Below, one piece after another: positions 53,848 through 64,000 of a stretch of DNA of 64,000 nt (position 1 is the first letter of the stretch; every line of letters begins with the position of its first letter). Origin of the DNA: Durusdinium trenchii (Eukaryota > Sar > Dinophyceae > Suessiales > Symbiodiniaceae); contig CAXAMN010003058.1 of NCBI GenBank assembly GCA_963970005.1, positions 62,001-126,000 of the forward strand, given 5' to 3'. Below the pieces are notes generated by a model, which made no database searches, was not told where the DNA came from, and saw only the letters and a list, made by a program, of their open reading frames with translations. A program made the translations under genes and the position numbers.

Positions 53848-54145
53848 TACTAGTAACAAGAAGCTACTAGGGGCTCCTGGGATCGCAACTAGGAGCAAGG
53901 ACGCTACTAGGGGCTCCTGGCCGTACTACTAGTAGCAAGAAGCTACTAGGAACAAGTGCATCGCTTCTAGTAACAAGTGCCTTACTAGTAGTAACAAGAA
54001 GCTAGTAGTAACAAGTGCCACGCTAGTAGTAACAAGAAGCTAGTAGTAACAAGTGCCACGCTAGTAGTAACAAGAAGCTANNNNNNNNNNAAGAAGCTAG
54101 TAGTAACAAGTGCCACGCTAGTAGTAACAAGAAGCTATTAAATAG
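53848..54145 (-). repeat. CTAGTAG-family cluster
   Basis: About ten units of AACAAGAAGCTACTAG or AACAAGTGCCACGCTAGTAGT. The orientation is the same as the 41-kb array and opposite to the 54.3-kb cluster. It contains the assembly gap. Confidence 0.9.
54081..54090. other. assembly gap (10 N)
   Basis: Ten N characters inside the tandem repeat cluster. The true copy number there is unknown. Confidence 1.
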
Positions 54146-54285
54146 GAACAAGAAGCTCCGTCATGTTCCCAGCTCCGGGAGACTCGTCCGCCCGCGCCCC
54201 TCGCCTTTGCTTGTCGCGACGGTCCCAGACGTCGAAGCGTCAAGCAGTTCCCGACCATGGGGCCTCCGTTCACCGAAACCGATGT

Positions 54286-54372
54286 CAAAAGCTTCTTGTT
54301 ACTAGTAAGGCACTTGTTTCTACTAGCGAGGCAAATGTTCCTAGTAGCGTGGCACTTGTTCCTAGTAGCGTC
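54286..54372 (+). repeat. CTAGTAG-family cluster, inverted relative to 53.85-54.15 kb
   Basis: Four units of CTTGTTACTAGTAAGGCA type, reading as the reverse complement of the preceding cluster, with about 140 bp of unrelated DNA between. Confidence 0.85.
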
Positions 54373-55180
54373 CTTTGCTCATCCATACATTCATCCACGC
54401 GCACAATGAGTTGATGAATCTCCAGAGCGGAGAGGCCGAGTCCGGTATTGTGATGCATTTTGGAAGAAATGCGCGCAATCCTTTATCAATCGTCTTGGAC
54501 AATGGGCCATACAAGTAGCTTTTATTGCTGCTGAAACATACTGAAGATCTATGCCCATCAAAGCTGATGGAGCTGTTTGGGCCGTCTGGGGCCCCAGCTC
54601 AAGAAGAAAACGTCAGGACTTGGAGTATTCAGGCCTTGGTTGAGCGGGAGGGTCCAGGGAAAGAGTGCCCAGGGAAAAGAATGCATTCTTTGCTCATCCA
54701 GGCCCCCCAGTAGTAAGATAAAGCAGAGAAAGCCTTTTGTTTGCAGCAAGACTTGGCTTCGACACAGCACTGTTGTTGGCAGCAAAGGTCGCAATGCCCA
54801 AAAGCAACATATTTCAAGAAGGCTCTCTTTCATGGCAGTCGCGTCAGCGATCTAAGAACAAGGCCCTCCAAAGCCCTCCTGTCTACATTGTTGCATGCTG
54901 GACAGCATCTTTTTGACTCGGATGCACGAATGGCGCCGAATGGCGTGAGCGCCCAGGATGGGCGGCAACCCCCACAGAGCATCAGAAACCCTTCTAAGAA
55001 GGGTTCGCTGGCAAGACCCATGAAGACCGCTGGGCCGATGACTGGCCTCTTCGGGCTGCATCAAGCCGTCATTTACACAGAAACTTGCAACATTGCAGCG
55101 CCACACCCACCTCCTGATTTGTGGTCAATGTGGCTACAGGTGCAATCTGCAAGACCCTAGCATTCCTGACTACATTCAGT
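54373..55180. other. intergenic stretch
   Basis: Contains a plus-strand frame at 54741-55160 (139 codons) with no recognised domain or splice support. No gene is called. Confidence 0.4.
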
Positions 55181-57064
55181 CTAGAATGTGAGATTGTTTA
55201 ACTGTTCGGCCACATGGCTAGCATCTTCCACTAATTCTGGAATATCCTCCGCAAGCTGCAACTTAAATGATGCCATTCTCCGATAGGCAATGCTGGCATT
55301 GTGGAAGAGGGGCCAGAAACTTGGCGCAAGAGATATCCAAGTTTCACGGCTTAAAGCTGCTTGGTGGACTGCCAATTGCTTTCCGTCTAAAGAGCTGAAG
55401 ATGTCCTTCGAGCAACCAAAGCACGAAAGAACCCTCACATTCGCGGGTGCCAGCTGGTTAGAAATATCAGAATAGCAACCGTCAGAAACAAATAATGTTC
55501 GAGCCACGTCCTACGTGCATGTCTGTCTGGAATACATCGGGCAAAACAAGAAATTGCAAACAAAAACTCAAAATGTACTTACGAGCATGACTCCAAACAA
55601 GGACAAGTGTCAAAGTCACCTAGGCCTGCGGCCGCAAGGAAATGCCGCAGGTATGCTGCGAAGGTGTCATCTGCCTACAGTGTTCATCTGAAAACAACCG
55701 TGCTTTAATTGTTTACATTATGTTTAAGCAAACTACTGCTCCATCTATTCGGGCCTTGGGAGTCATGTTCAACATCCTAAGGTATTGCAGAGATCAGTTG
55801 TGTTCCAAAGGTTTGCCGATTCATACATGTGCAGAGACAAGAAGATTGCCGTCTGGGTGCAGAGACCTGCCAGTCCCCCAGATTGAATGGCTTCGCATCA
55901 GCTCCTTTGGTCGGGTGTGGCAGCAGTGGTGGGCCATTGCAGCAATTCTCAATGCTGAGTACGACCTTAGCTAGCTCAAGAAGAAACAATCCTTTTGCCT
56001 TTGAAGGCATGCCCTGGATTGCCCTGGTGTCTAGCAGTCTAGCAGTTTATTCGACAGATGAGCTGGTTTGGAAGGCAAACTCTTCCAACATTGAAACTGT
56101 GAGGAACAGATCTCACAACCTTTCTCAAACAAGTGGGACATGAGGTTTTTCCATGGAACCAGGCTGCCTCACGCCTCAGGCTTGTCACTCATGGTGTGTC
56201 TGTATACTGATTCGGTGGCCTGGGCCTAAGTTCGTTAGAGTGAATTCAGCCTAATCAGTGTCAAGGGACGTAAAAAGCCTCTGACCAAGCCCGAGATTGA
56301 ACCATGTTTTCGGAGAAGAGCCAGGATATCCAAGGGAGAAGAGCACGGCTATTGAGGGATGCTCTGGCCAAATGCCTCAATCGAAATCCCAGAAAACCAA
56401 CAGGCACTACAGATAGGAATGTCACCAGCACCTTTTCCTCACCAAATGGAGCAGCAATGGCAGCATTCCCAAGGTAAATAGATGCGCTTGAAGTCAAGAC
56501 TTGCGTGCAACACTTGTCATCTGGAAAGGCTCTTCGCACCAAAAGCTTGCCGTGATGAGGCTCCTCGGCATCGTGCAAGGACGGAAAATGGTGACAGTCA
56601 TGAGACGAACTGAACTACAAGTTTGCCCGTGCAAGATCGCCAAGGTCTGAAGCCACATCCCTAAGCCATTAGGATTACGAACATACAAAAAAAGAAACCA
56701 TGTTTGAGAGCAGCTGGAGGACCAGAAGCTCAGTGTCTAGATTGGCGGCCAGAACCTTGTACCACAACTTCTTGGCATCAACCTGAAGGTGAACCAAAGC
56801 ATCTCCTCGGCAAACAACTTTTTCAGGACACATCTGAAACAGATTCTCCAACCCACTTGCATCAATGTGCCTTGAGGGTGCATGCAGATGATCCCGCAAT
56901 GATGCCCATTCCGAACAAATGACACCATTGTTGAATAAAAGTCCCTCTTCTTCCAAGTGTCCAGGCCCCAAATGTTGAAGCATCCGGATCTCAAGAAACA
57001 TCCTCACAAGCGCTTTCTGTCGAAATCCCGAGAGAACCTGCCTTCGCGCAAGGCGCGAAGGCAT
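55181..57064 (-). CDS. uncharacterised 331-residue protein, possible organelle-targeted
   Basis: Six exons (minus): 57064-56699 (starts ATG), 56660-56619, 56563-56443, 56375-56286, 55970-55867 and 55453-55181 (stop TAG). All are in phase and all five introns are GT-AG; three are very short (38, 55 and 67 nt). The N-terminus MPSRLARRQVLSGFRQKAL is Arg-rich and lacks acidic residues, like a mitochondrial presequence (inferred). Other blocks are LGNAAIAAPFGIWPEHPSIA, SLGYPGSSPKTWFNLGLAK, IENCCNGPPLLPHPTKG and a helical C-terminus ending AEQLNNLTF. The family is not recognised. The 42-nt second exon could be skipped without changing frame. A TATATAG acceptor 12 nt upstream of the ATG could receive the spliced leader. 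Confidence 0.5.
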
Positions 57065-58634
57065 TACGGAAATAACCTATATAACCCTTGCATATTCGCA
57101 TGTCTTCTGGCACGTGTCCCATTCCACGTGTCTCTGGAATTTAAAGAAGGACGAATGACGAATTGAGAAAGTGCTTACAAGACTGACAAGACCGGCGAAC
57201 AAGTGAAGTAGAAATAGAGTGTAATTTAAGGCGAGCATCTTTGAGGGGTCAGTCATCTGAGCAGCAGATCCTTACTATGGTTGAGGTCAAGTGTGCAGTG
57301 ATGCAAGAAGACACCTGGTTGTGGGGCATTTGTCCCACTCTTGGAGAGGTGATACAAACGCAGCCCAGAAAAAGAAGGAGTCATACCAAAACAAGGGAAA
57401 TATAGAAGCCGCTATGTAGGCCCTAAAGTTAGAATGAAATATGAGGCCAAAAGATTCTGTGGGACTAGTATCGTTCCACAGCCTCCGGGAGTGGAAAGAA
57501 CTGCTTTGCCTGGCTACCTTTCAACTTCACCGCCAGTTGACATCTCACCAAGGACCTCCCCGATCCTGGCACAGGGAGTTGCAATTCTGCTGCAGAACGC
57601 TGCAAGTCAAACAGCTCGGACAGAGCTCCTGTCCACTAATTTCAATAGATTCCAAGAAATTGAAACCGAACCTTCACTCTAGGCTCCGTCCTATGGACCT
57701 CTGTGCAAGCTTCACCTGCGATTTGAGGTTCTCCTTACATGGTCAATGACAGCAAAAGTCACACCATGTCCGAAGATGTACGAAGAAAAGTCAGCCGGGC
57801 TCAAGGGAACGAAGTAGAAAAATGAGGAAAGCATTGGCAATCCAGTTGCAGGGCAGTGCGTCCATCCCCCTTCACCTCGTGCAATCTCGATCCAGTGCCC
57901 CCAAGGGAGAGCTTGGTCCACTTGGGCAGTCATGTCATGGCAGCCGACGGAAGGATGGATTCTGACAATTATGGTACGCCACTTCTTGTCAACCTCATGT
58001 ACGCTTATGTAGGTCCTGCTGTCAGCAGCCTGGGAAGTTGCAAAAGGAGAAGTTGCAAAAGACCAGGATCCATGAAACTACCCTATACAAGCATTGTCAG
58101 TCTGAAGGGGTAGATACCATGCGTGCAGCCATTGAGAAGGCACTCTTGCTGTGGGCCTTGGTTTCCCAGTTTGATTCTGACCAGAGCTGCTCCGACTCCA
58201 AATCTAGAGTCTTTCCTATTGTGCTGCAGTGTTGTCTAGTACAGCTCTGCGCTCCTTGCGGAATCTTGTGCCTTGTGTTGTCCAGTAGACAGGGATTCGG
58301 GCAATCAATCTGTGAGGGATTATTAAGATCTTCTATCTACTAGTTGCAAAGGCATTTGCATGCGGATGGATGTGGGCAAAGGCCAACAGTGACATATAAC
58401 ACTGTACCTTCAGTTTGGCACTCAATTGCTGAGCTGCTTGAAGTACAGGCGTGCGTGACAGGAACAAAGCTGTGGCATATTTGAGGGTGGACTTAGCAAC
58501 ACATCTCCCATCTCGCCCCGGGATGCCCCGGGGTCACCTCATGAAGGAGGTTAGAGGACTTATTTAATTTTGGGATGCTAGGGGGTTGGAATATGTTCTG
58601 TTCCATTGTCAATGAAAAATCGACTGGCCCCCCC
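57065..58634. other. intergenic stretch with possible isolated exon
   Basis: On the minus strand, QVDQALPWGHWIEIARG (about 57930-57868) ends at a good GT donor (GTGAAG) and may be an exon of an unrecognised gene or an upstream exon of the 55-57 kb gene. Overlapping plus-strand frames at 57434-57749 show no domain. Confidence 0.35.
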
Positions 58635-58727
58635 TCACTGGGAGACCCGGCTCTTGTACACCCTGTCAGCTGCATCCACCAAAGCATCCAAGGAAATACT
58701 GCCATTTGCCTGTAGGCTGGCGGGAAG
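58635..58727 (-). CDS. C-terminal exon of an uncharacterised gene
   Basis: After a CTCAG acceptor the minus-strand frame reads LPASLQANGSISLDALVDAA then DRVYKSRVSQ and stops at TGA (58635-58637). Composition and the clean acceptor support a real terminal exon. An alternative start is 58711 (CTACAG acceptor). Upstream exons were not identified, and no family is recognised. Confidence 0.4.
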   Translation of the reverse strand, partial: LPASLQANGSISLDALVDAADRVYKSRVSQ

Positions 58728-58949
58728 CTGAGTGATTGGGAATAAAGTTTAAGGCTGCTTCGGACCACCCATTGTGGATCTCGCGTTTAGGCTGCCAAGT
58801 TGCAACCGGTTGAACAAAGGGCTGCGGTCTTCGAGCCTGCAAATGACAGAGTTGGAGGCAAGCTGTTGCATCTAACGGCGACTATGGAAGATGCAGGAAG
58901 CGTCACGTTGTCCGACATGGGAAGTTTAAGCGAATATTAAGGCCAGGAG

Positions 58950-59045
58950 CCCCTAGTAGCATCCTTGCTCCTAGTAGCGATGCCTTTGCTACTAGTAGCT
59001 TCTTGTTACTAGTAGTAAGGCCTGGAGCTCCTAGTAGCGTCCTAA
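58950..59045 (+). repeat. CTAGTAG-family cluster
   Basis: Units such as GGAGCCCCTAGTAGCATCCTT, CTAGTAGCGATGCC and CTTCTTGTTACTAGTAGTAAGG, mixing both sub-unit types of the 41-kb array in opposite orientation. Confidence 0.85.
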
Positions 59046-62000
59046 GCTCCAGTCTCAACATCTCTCAACACATGAGTGTTCATCAAGCTCTTCCACGCGA
59101 GATGTCAAGTTCATATAGGGGTGAAAAATGCCCAAAATCAGGCTTTGCTTAGCTTCAACTGAGAGCCCCTACAGCGCCGCGCTGTGACCTTCGATGCCAT
59201 GATTGAGATGTCTATATGCATGTGCATTTTGCATTCTGAAGAAAGTGTGCGCTTGTTGAGGCAGTTGTGGAGGGGCGCACGAGTCAGATTTTGCCGACTG
59301 TGTTTAGTCAAAGGTCCGAACTCAAGATGAGGATCAAGCAGGCTTGACCATGACAGCCACCGCAAGTCACACAGGAGGGAGAGGCCGATCGAAACTAATA
59401 TAGTACCGTAGTAATTTGATGAGGAATTTCGAGTTGCAGCCTATCTCAGCATTGTTCCGCATTAATAACTCAAAACCGTGCTTTCCAGAAACTGGGCTGT
59501 TCTTTAATGTAAACGCTGTGCTGGCAGAGGCCATGACATTTCTGACACAGCCAGCACTCCATCATAGGGCGGCTCTGTGCTCAAGGAAAACATCATGGAG
59601 CCCCATCCTGAGACATCAAGGTTTTCTGTCTCACTCAACCACCAAGCTACCACTAGCAAATGTCTATGCCATAAATGATGTAAAATGAAAGTTTACTCGT
59701 GAATCCCTGAGACCCAGTCACTAATGCTCTGCTCCTCACTCTTTTCACAGACTCTCACCCGTCTCACCCCCCCAACACGCCAAACTCAAACAGGCCTGCG
59801 TCAAACAGGCAATGAGCTGGACTGTAGGCAAGACCTGCCCAACGTATCAGCCCAAACCAGCACGAGGATGAAAGGCTAAGTTTCCCCTACAATCTGCTAC
59901 ATGAATAGTGTGAGCGCTTCTTCCGTGAAGAAGGGTGAGCTTTCCTGCGTCGGGTAATTAGTAGCTACTTAAGCTACTACTTACCTCTTTCTACTAGCTA
60001 CAAAAGCCTACTACGGCCTACCCCTCCGAAAATTAACAAAAATGTCCGATTCCCAAAGTGCCAAAGGGTCGCCGAGTGTTGGGACTTCCATCTTCGTGAT
60101 CCTCTCCGTGCTAGCTGGATCGGCCTTTACCCCTGCAAGATGGCTCTGCCTGAGCACACTTGAGCACATGAGGCGAGTGATTCGGAAGGCTCGAACAATG
60201 CACTGGACAACTACCCCTTGTGCTTCGTGTCAAGCACTCCAAGATCTCCAAGCCAAGAATGGGCTGAGTTTCATGCACCGTACGGAATTCAAGAGAGCCC
60301 TACTGCCGCCCCATGCTGTGTCCGGTGCAAGCTAGCAACTCACTTCATCACAACTCTTGAGGTTCCGGCGACCACAGTCTTTGCCATCCATGAAGTGGGA
60401 GCCTGTTTTGCAATATATCACGTTCGACGGCGATCAGACAATAGACACATATAGAAACTGATTAATTGGTGGCAATTAGGTGTATGACTTCCCTGGGTCC
60501 CCACGTCAACTGTCTGAGCACAACATGGTATATGCGGCGTTGCCATGGGGGTTACAGTAAACAAATAGCATGATCTGGTTTCTTTGCGTTTTCTCCGTCG
60601 TCTTCCCTGCCACATGCCAGCTTCGCAGCAAGGCCACCAGTGCCCTCAAACATGGACTTGTACTCATGAGTGAGCTCCTGGCCGAATCAGCGATCAGCGC
60701 GACATGGGCCCGTGCTTCAGTTCCGAAGTTGGCAGAAGAAATTTAAATGATCTGTCCCGGGAGAGGGCACCGGATTCCCTTGTTCCCTGCTTGCAGCATC
60801 TTACAGCATGGCGTTGACCAATGAAAACAAAGCGGCGCGGCTCCGCCCTCTGCCTGTTCACCACTCTGTGACCGAGGCTCTACTGCAATGAGACTGTAGG
60901 ACAGGGGGAGCACCTAGAAGCGAATTCAACAAACATCAAAAGGATAAGTGTATGTAGCACAGCACCCACGGATAGTGTCAAGACTACCAAATTGTGCGAC
61001 AGCTTCTGGTCAGCTGTTCAGAACAACTATAAGTTAAGTTAAGTTATGAGCACAAATATTCACCGTTCAGCAATTCCCTGATTGTTGGACGTCCAGATTC
61101 CACGCCTGAGAGATTGTAAACAGCAACTTTTGCGGAGCTGGCACAGGAACCTGACCAAGAGACTGCATGGGCTCAGCTAGAGGTTCCGAAAGAGCGAGCA
61201 TAATAGCAAGCCAAAGGCGGTCCATGCTAAAACCACTCGCATTCAACAAGTTCCCTGTAGCCGGTCTTCGCTACCTCCATCCCGGAGACATCATGCGACC
61301 GCCATGTTGGCCTTGGGTCTCTGAGCGCTTGTGACTGCCCTGGGCCACTGGGTACAAGCGATCTAGCCAACACATCATCCGTAGAATATATCTATATATA
61401 CATTATATGCAGGGTCTAAGGCAAGGGCGGATCAGCAACAGGATCAAAGGCATGATGCGAGCGGTAAATCCTGAATTCAGGCTTCCGAGGCCACTCAGAA
61501 ACAAAGCACGAGAGCTGGTGGACACGATCCCAAAAGCAAAGACACTATCCAAGTCTAAATGAGTAGATGGCCAGTTGTGTGGCGGCACCCATGGAACTGT
61601 CATGAACTTTACCACTCTGCAAGCATGCAGAAAACGATTGACATCTGAGCTAAGGGCTCCTGCACATCTTCACATGTAGGTATGGCCTTGGGTACTGAGA
61701 GCTAAATTTCCAGGTGCAAACAATAACGGTGGCCGCCAGGGCCGCATGCTAGTCAGAAATGTTATAGATGGGAGCTCCGTTCCCAACAGGCTGGAGTGTG
61801 AAGCTTGTTGATCTCAGCAAATTATCAAACTTGCATGCAACCCCACCCATCCAACAAACACGCATTTATCACTTTTATCCGAAGTTGTCTGATTGAGAAG
61901 CTCTTCTCGTTCCTTCTTCCGGCCAACTGCAACCACATACCTCAAGCAGCGCAATAAACACTCCACCATCGATTGTACCCAGCCGGGATGGAGAAATATA

Positions 62001-63412
62001 TTCGGCTTGGCATGACGGAGGGCATGGGAGGGCCAGTGGCAAGAAACCATGAGCAGAAACAGGAAGGGGAATCGCATATTACTTATTTACTTTGGGGCAC
62101 ACATCACATATACATTATATATAATATATATAGTATATTGATGTTGTTGGTGTGATGATGATGGTGGTGGTGATGATGATGATGTTCTGTCCAGGGTGCC
62201 ATCTGTTGCTTTTGGGAAGAAACTCGGCCGCACATCATCAACACTCGTGGATGATTCGTTGTGTGGAAAGTGACCCTTGTTCTTTCGGATGATTCGGCCT
62301 GACGGCCGTGACAATCACCACACCTCTGAAATAATTCGACCTCTGTGCTGCAGCTGTGCTGAGCAAAGAGGGCATGTTTCACATCTCCAATCATCGCTCT
62401 GCAGAGGAAACATGTGGCTTGCATATCGTGACAAATGCCAAAATCCTGAATCGTGTATCCAAGTCACATTATCAAAGGTATGATAAAGTTGATCACTGAG
62501 GAGGTCGCCAAACCACCAACCTCTGCAATGGTGTCAAAGCCACTGCCAGTGTAAAACGGGATGCCTCAAACGATGCCGTGACGCAATGCAAGGAAAGCAC
62601 GGTCGCGCACAATGTCGTGAAGGCCAACAAGTTCTCCCTAATCTTGCTCTCCAAATGGACCTCTGGAGCCTTTCCCTCGAGGTGAAAATTTGATGCCTTG
62701 CACATCTGTGCACATTATGGGCTATTGACCACTTGCACCACTCATTTCCTTTCTTCACACCAAGCTGAGGTGCTCATGAGCCACGGCAAAGCAACGGCTA
62801 TGAACGTGGCAGCAGCAGGAGGTAAACCTCCCTGAATCCTTAGAGTCTCGCACAAGTACACAAAAGAATGCCACACTGACACTAAATATCTTTGGTTGCC
62901 TACCCAACGGTCATTATAGAGTTGATGCATTGATGCCGGCATTGTCACTAGTGTAAATTAATCCCTATCTAGTGGAGGGGGGGACGTGCAAAAATGTAAG
63001 ACAAAAGTAGGGAATAACATACTGTATATATATATTAATATATGTAAGTTACAGTATAACGACCAACAGGGCGCTAGGTCTCAAACCACGGAGTAAGAAT
63101 GCACCACGAGACTGGCTTACAAATGCACAGTTAAGACACACAAGAAAGGAGTATATAATGAGCACAAACAGCAGCGGGTAAAGCCTCACCAGGGACGGAT
63201 AATGCACTGGAAAAAGTATAGCAACGCAACAGCTCCATGTAAAAAAAAGCCCAGACTTGGCAACTTGGGGAGAACAACAAGCTCAGCATGTGCGCTCTAC
63301 TGGTTGCAGGCCCATGTCCATGTCCATTCCATGTCCAATGCAGCAAGTAAAACCCTGAGCCCTTCAACTTTAAATTGACTGACTAATTAGCCTTCCCTAA
63401 TCAAAGAGGGCT
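59046..63412. other. gene-poor stretch
   Basis: The plus-strand frame 60042-60335 starts at an ATG and has a hydrophobic segment (TSIFVILSVLAGSAF), but no further support. Both strands at 62493-62705 are open with GC-rich third positions and one may be an exon. Microsatellites lie at 62109-62132 (TA) and 62155-62186 (GATGGT/GATGAT), with TA runs at 61387-61405 and 63021-63045. A CTACTTAAG palindromic motif lies near 59965. Confidence 0.4.
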
Positions 63413-63631
63413 CTACCCAACCTTCCTCTGAATATTGCTTTCGTCGAGGTCATACAACAAAAGCCAGGAATCAAATTGCAACGAATGAGGATGGCCAGGA
63501 CTGGGATTGAAGTGACATTTTGCAGCATTGGATAAGCTGCAACAGTGGCTTGCCCCACTTTGGAGCCGCCGGCATTCCTTGGAGAGGCTTTGCTTCGCCT
63601 GGTAGGCCTTTGTTTTGTTGACCATCAGTGC
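63413..63631 (-). CDS. first exon of a small uncharacterised gene
   Basis: A CTAAG...TTTTTGTTTTAG signal (branch-like motif, pyrimidine tract, AG) ends at 63632. Six bases later is ATG (63625), beginning MVNKTKAYQAKQSLSKECRR. The frame stays open for 70 codons to 63413, but probably only the first 20-25 codons are exon, with a GT donor just after LQ. The acceptor could receive the spliced leader, making this the start of a gene that follows the upstream gene by about 60 nt on the same strand. The family is not recognised. Confidence 0.4.
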   Translation of the reverse strand, partial: ALMVNKTKAYQAKQSLSKECRRLQSGASHCCSLSNAAKCHFNPSPGHPHSLQFDSWLLLYDLDESNIQRKVG

Positions 63632-63686
63632 CTAAAACAAAAACGAGAGCTTAGAAGTCAATGGGGCGCAACGCATGGTCTATACT

Positions 63687-63766
63687 TTAGATCAGGTTCA
63701 GTTTGCTGAACAGGTTCTCGTTGGTGTCGTAGAAGGGCGCATACGCCATGCCACCGACAATGCCAA
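63687..63766 (-). CDS. C-terminal exon of a small uncharacterised gene
   Basis: After a CTGTAG acceptor the minus frame reads GIVGGMAYAPFYDTNENLF then SKLNLI and stops at TAA (63687-63689). The exon is in phase 1. The compact Gly-rich and aromatic sequence looks like a conserved small-protein C-terminus, but I do not recognise the family. The remaining exons lie beyond or near the window edge. Confidence 0.45.
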
Positions 63767-63814
63767 CTACAGAATAAAGCACAACCTGCGCACTTAAAAG
63801 GCACCGAAAGCCTC

Positions 63815-63885
63815 TTACTAGCTTCTTGTTACTAGTAGTAAGGCACCTGTTACTACTAGCGTGGCACTTGTTACTACTAGCTTAT
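63815..63885 (+). repeat. CTAGTAG-family cluster
   Basis: Three units of CTTGTTACTAGTAGTAAGGCA and TTACTACTAGCGTGGCA type, lying in the intron or flank upstream of the exon at 63687-63766. Confidence 0.85.
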
Positions 63886-64000
63886 TGTGTCTGTATGTCT
63901 GGTTTGGTCCCAAGAGATTTGCCATATCAGGGTGCCATGAAACCAAATGCCAACGACCTACGGAGCTGAATGAGACCACCTGGCAGATCCAGTGAAAAGT

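Noticed and set aside
62493-62705. Open frames on both strands with GC-rich third positions.
   Set aside because: The strand cannot be decided, and no splice partner or domain was found.
1-64000. CRISPR arrays, bacterial operons, rRNA genes.
   Set aside because: None is present. The tandem repeats have no unique equal-length spacers, and the gene structures are eukaryotic.

Overview
This window looks like nuclear DNA of a dinoflagellate, most likely a Symbiodiniaceae-type alga. The evidence is: (1) multi-exon genes whose reading frames close only when introns with GC, GA and GT donors are removed, usually before an exon that starts with G; (2) a 13-base match to the 3' end of the dinoflagellate spliced leader just upstream of one start codon; (3) a very large Ty1/copia-type retrotransposon carrying a methyltransferase-like domain; (4) many small genes separated by repeat-rich, gene-poor DNA. 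Exon models were built by hand from frames, splice dinucleotides and phase consistency. No homology search was possible.

Layout. 1-9.99 kb: gene-poor, one possible exon. 9,995-15,022 (-): a 15-exon gene for a secreted-type parallel beta-helix (pectin-lyase-like fold) protein of about 717 residues, with a spliced-leader relic upstream. 16,593-17,453 (-): intronless coiled-coil plus Tudor-like gene. 17.5-21.3 kb: gene-poor, with a hairpin/MITE-like element. 21,281-22.75 kb (-): uncharacterised six-exon gene. 23,447-25,086 (+): uncharacterised four-exon gene, convergent with 25,224-27,280 (-), a multi-pass membrane protein. 27.95-28.28 kb (+): two small exons.

29,771-39,342 (-): complete LTR retrotransposon with identical 107-bp LTRs and a 5-bp target-site duplication. 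It encodes gag, zinc knuckle, protease, a C5-methyltransferase-like domain, a Cys cluster, integrase, reverse transcriptase, RNase H and a novel C-terminal membrane/coiled-coil/Cys-His module. The coding chain is broken by about four one-base frame changes.

39.3-46 kb: gene-poor, with a 12-copy tandem array at 41.1-42.1 kb. 45.97-46.95 kb (+): C-terminal exons of a small gene. 50,068-53,555 (-): six-exon gene for a 289-residue protein with five RanBP2-type zinc fingers; its largest intron holds a T-rich degenerate repeat block. 53.85-54.37 kb: inverted CTAGTAG repeat clusters with an assembly gap. 55,181-57,064 (-): uncharacterised 331-residue protein with an Arg-rich N-terminus. 58.6-58.7 kb and 63.4-63.8 kb (-): terminal or first exons of further small genes.

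Most genes lie on the minus strand. The genes do not form an obvious pathway. The coherent stories are the retroelement architecture, the intron biology (GC/GA donors, direct repeats at intron ends, an mRNA-retroposition footprint) and a dispersed CTAGTAG repeat family found at seven or more places.
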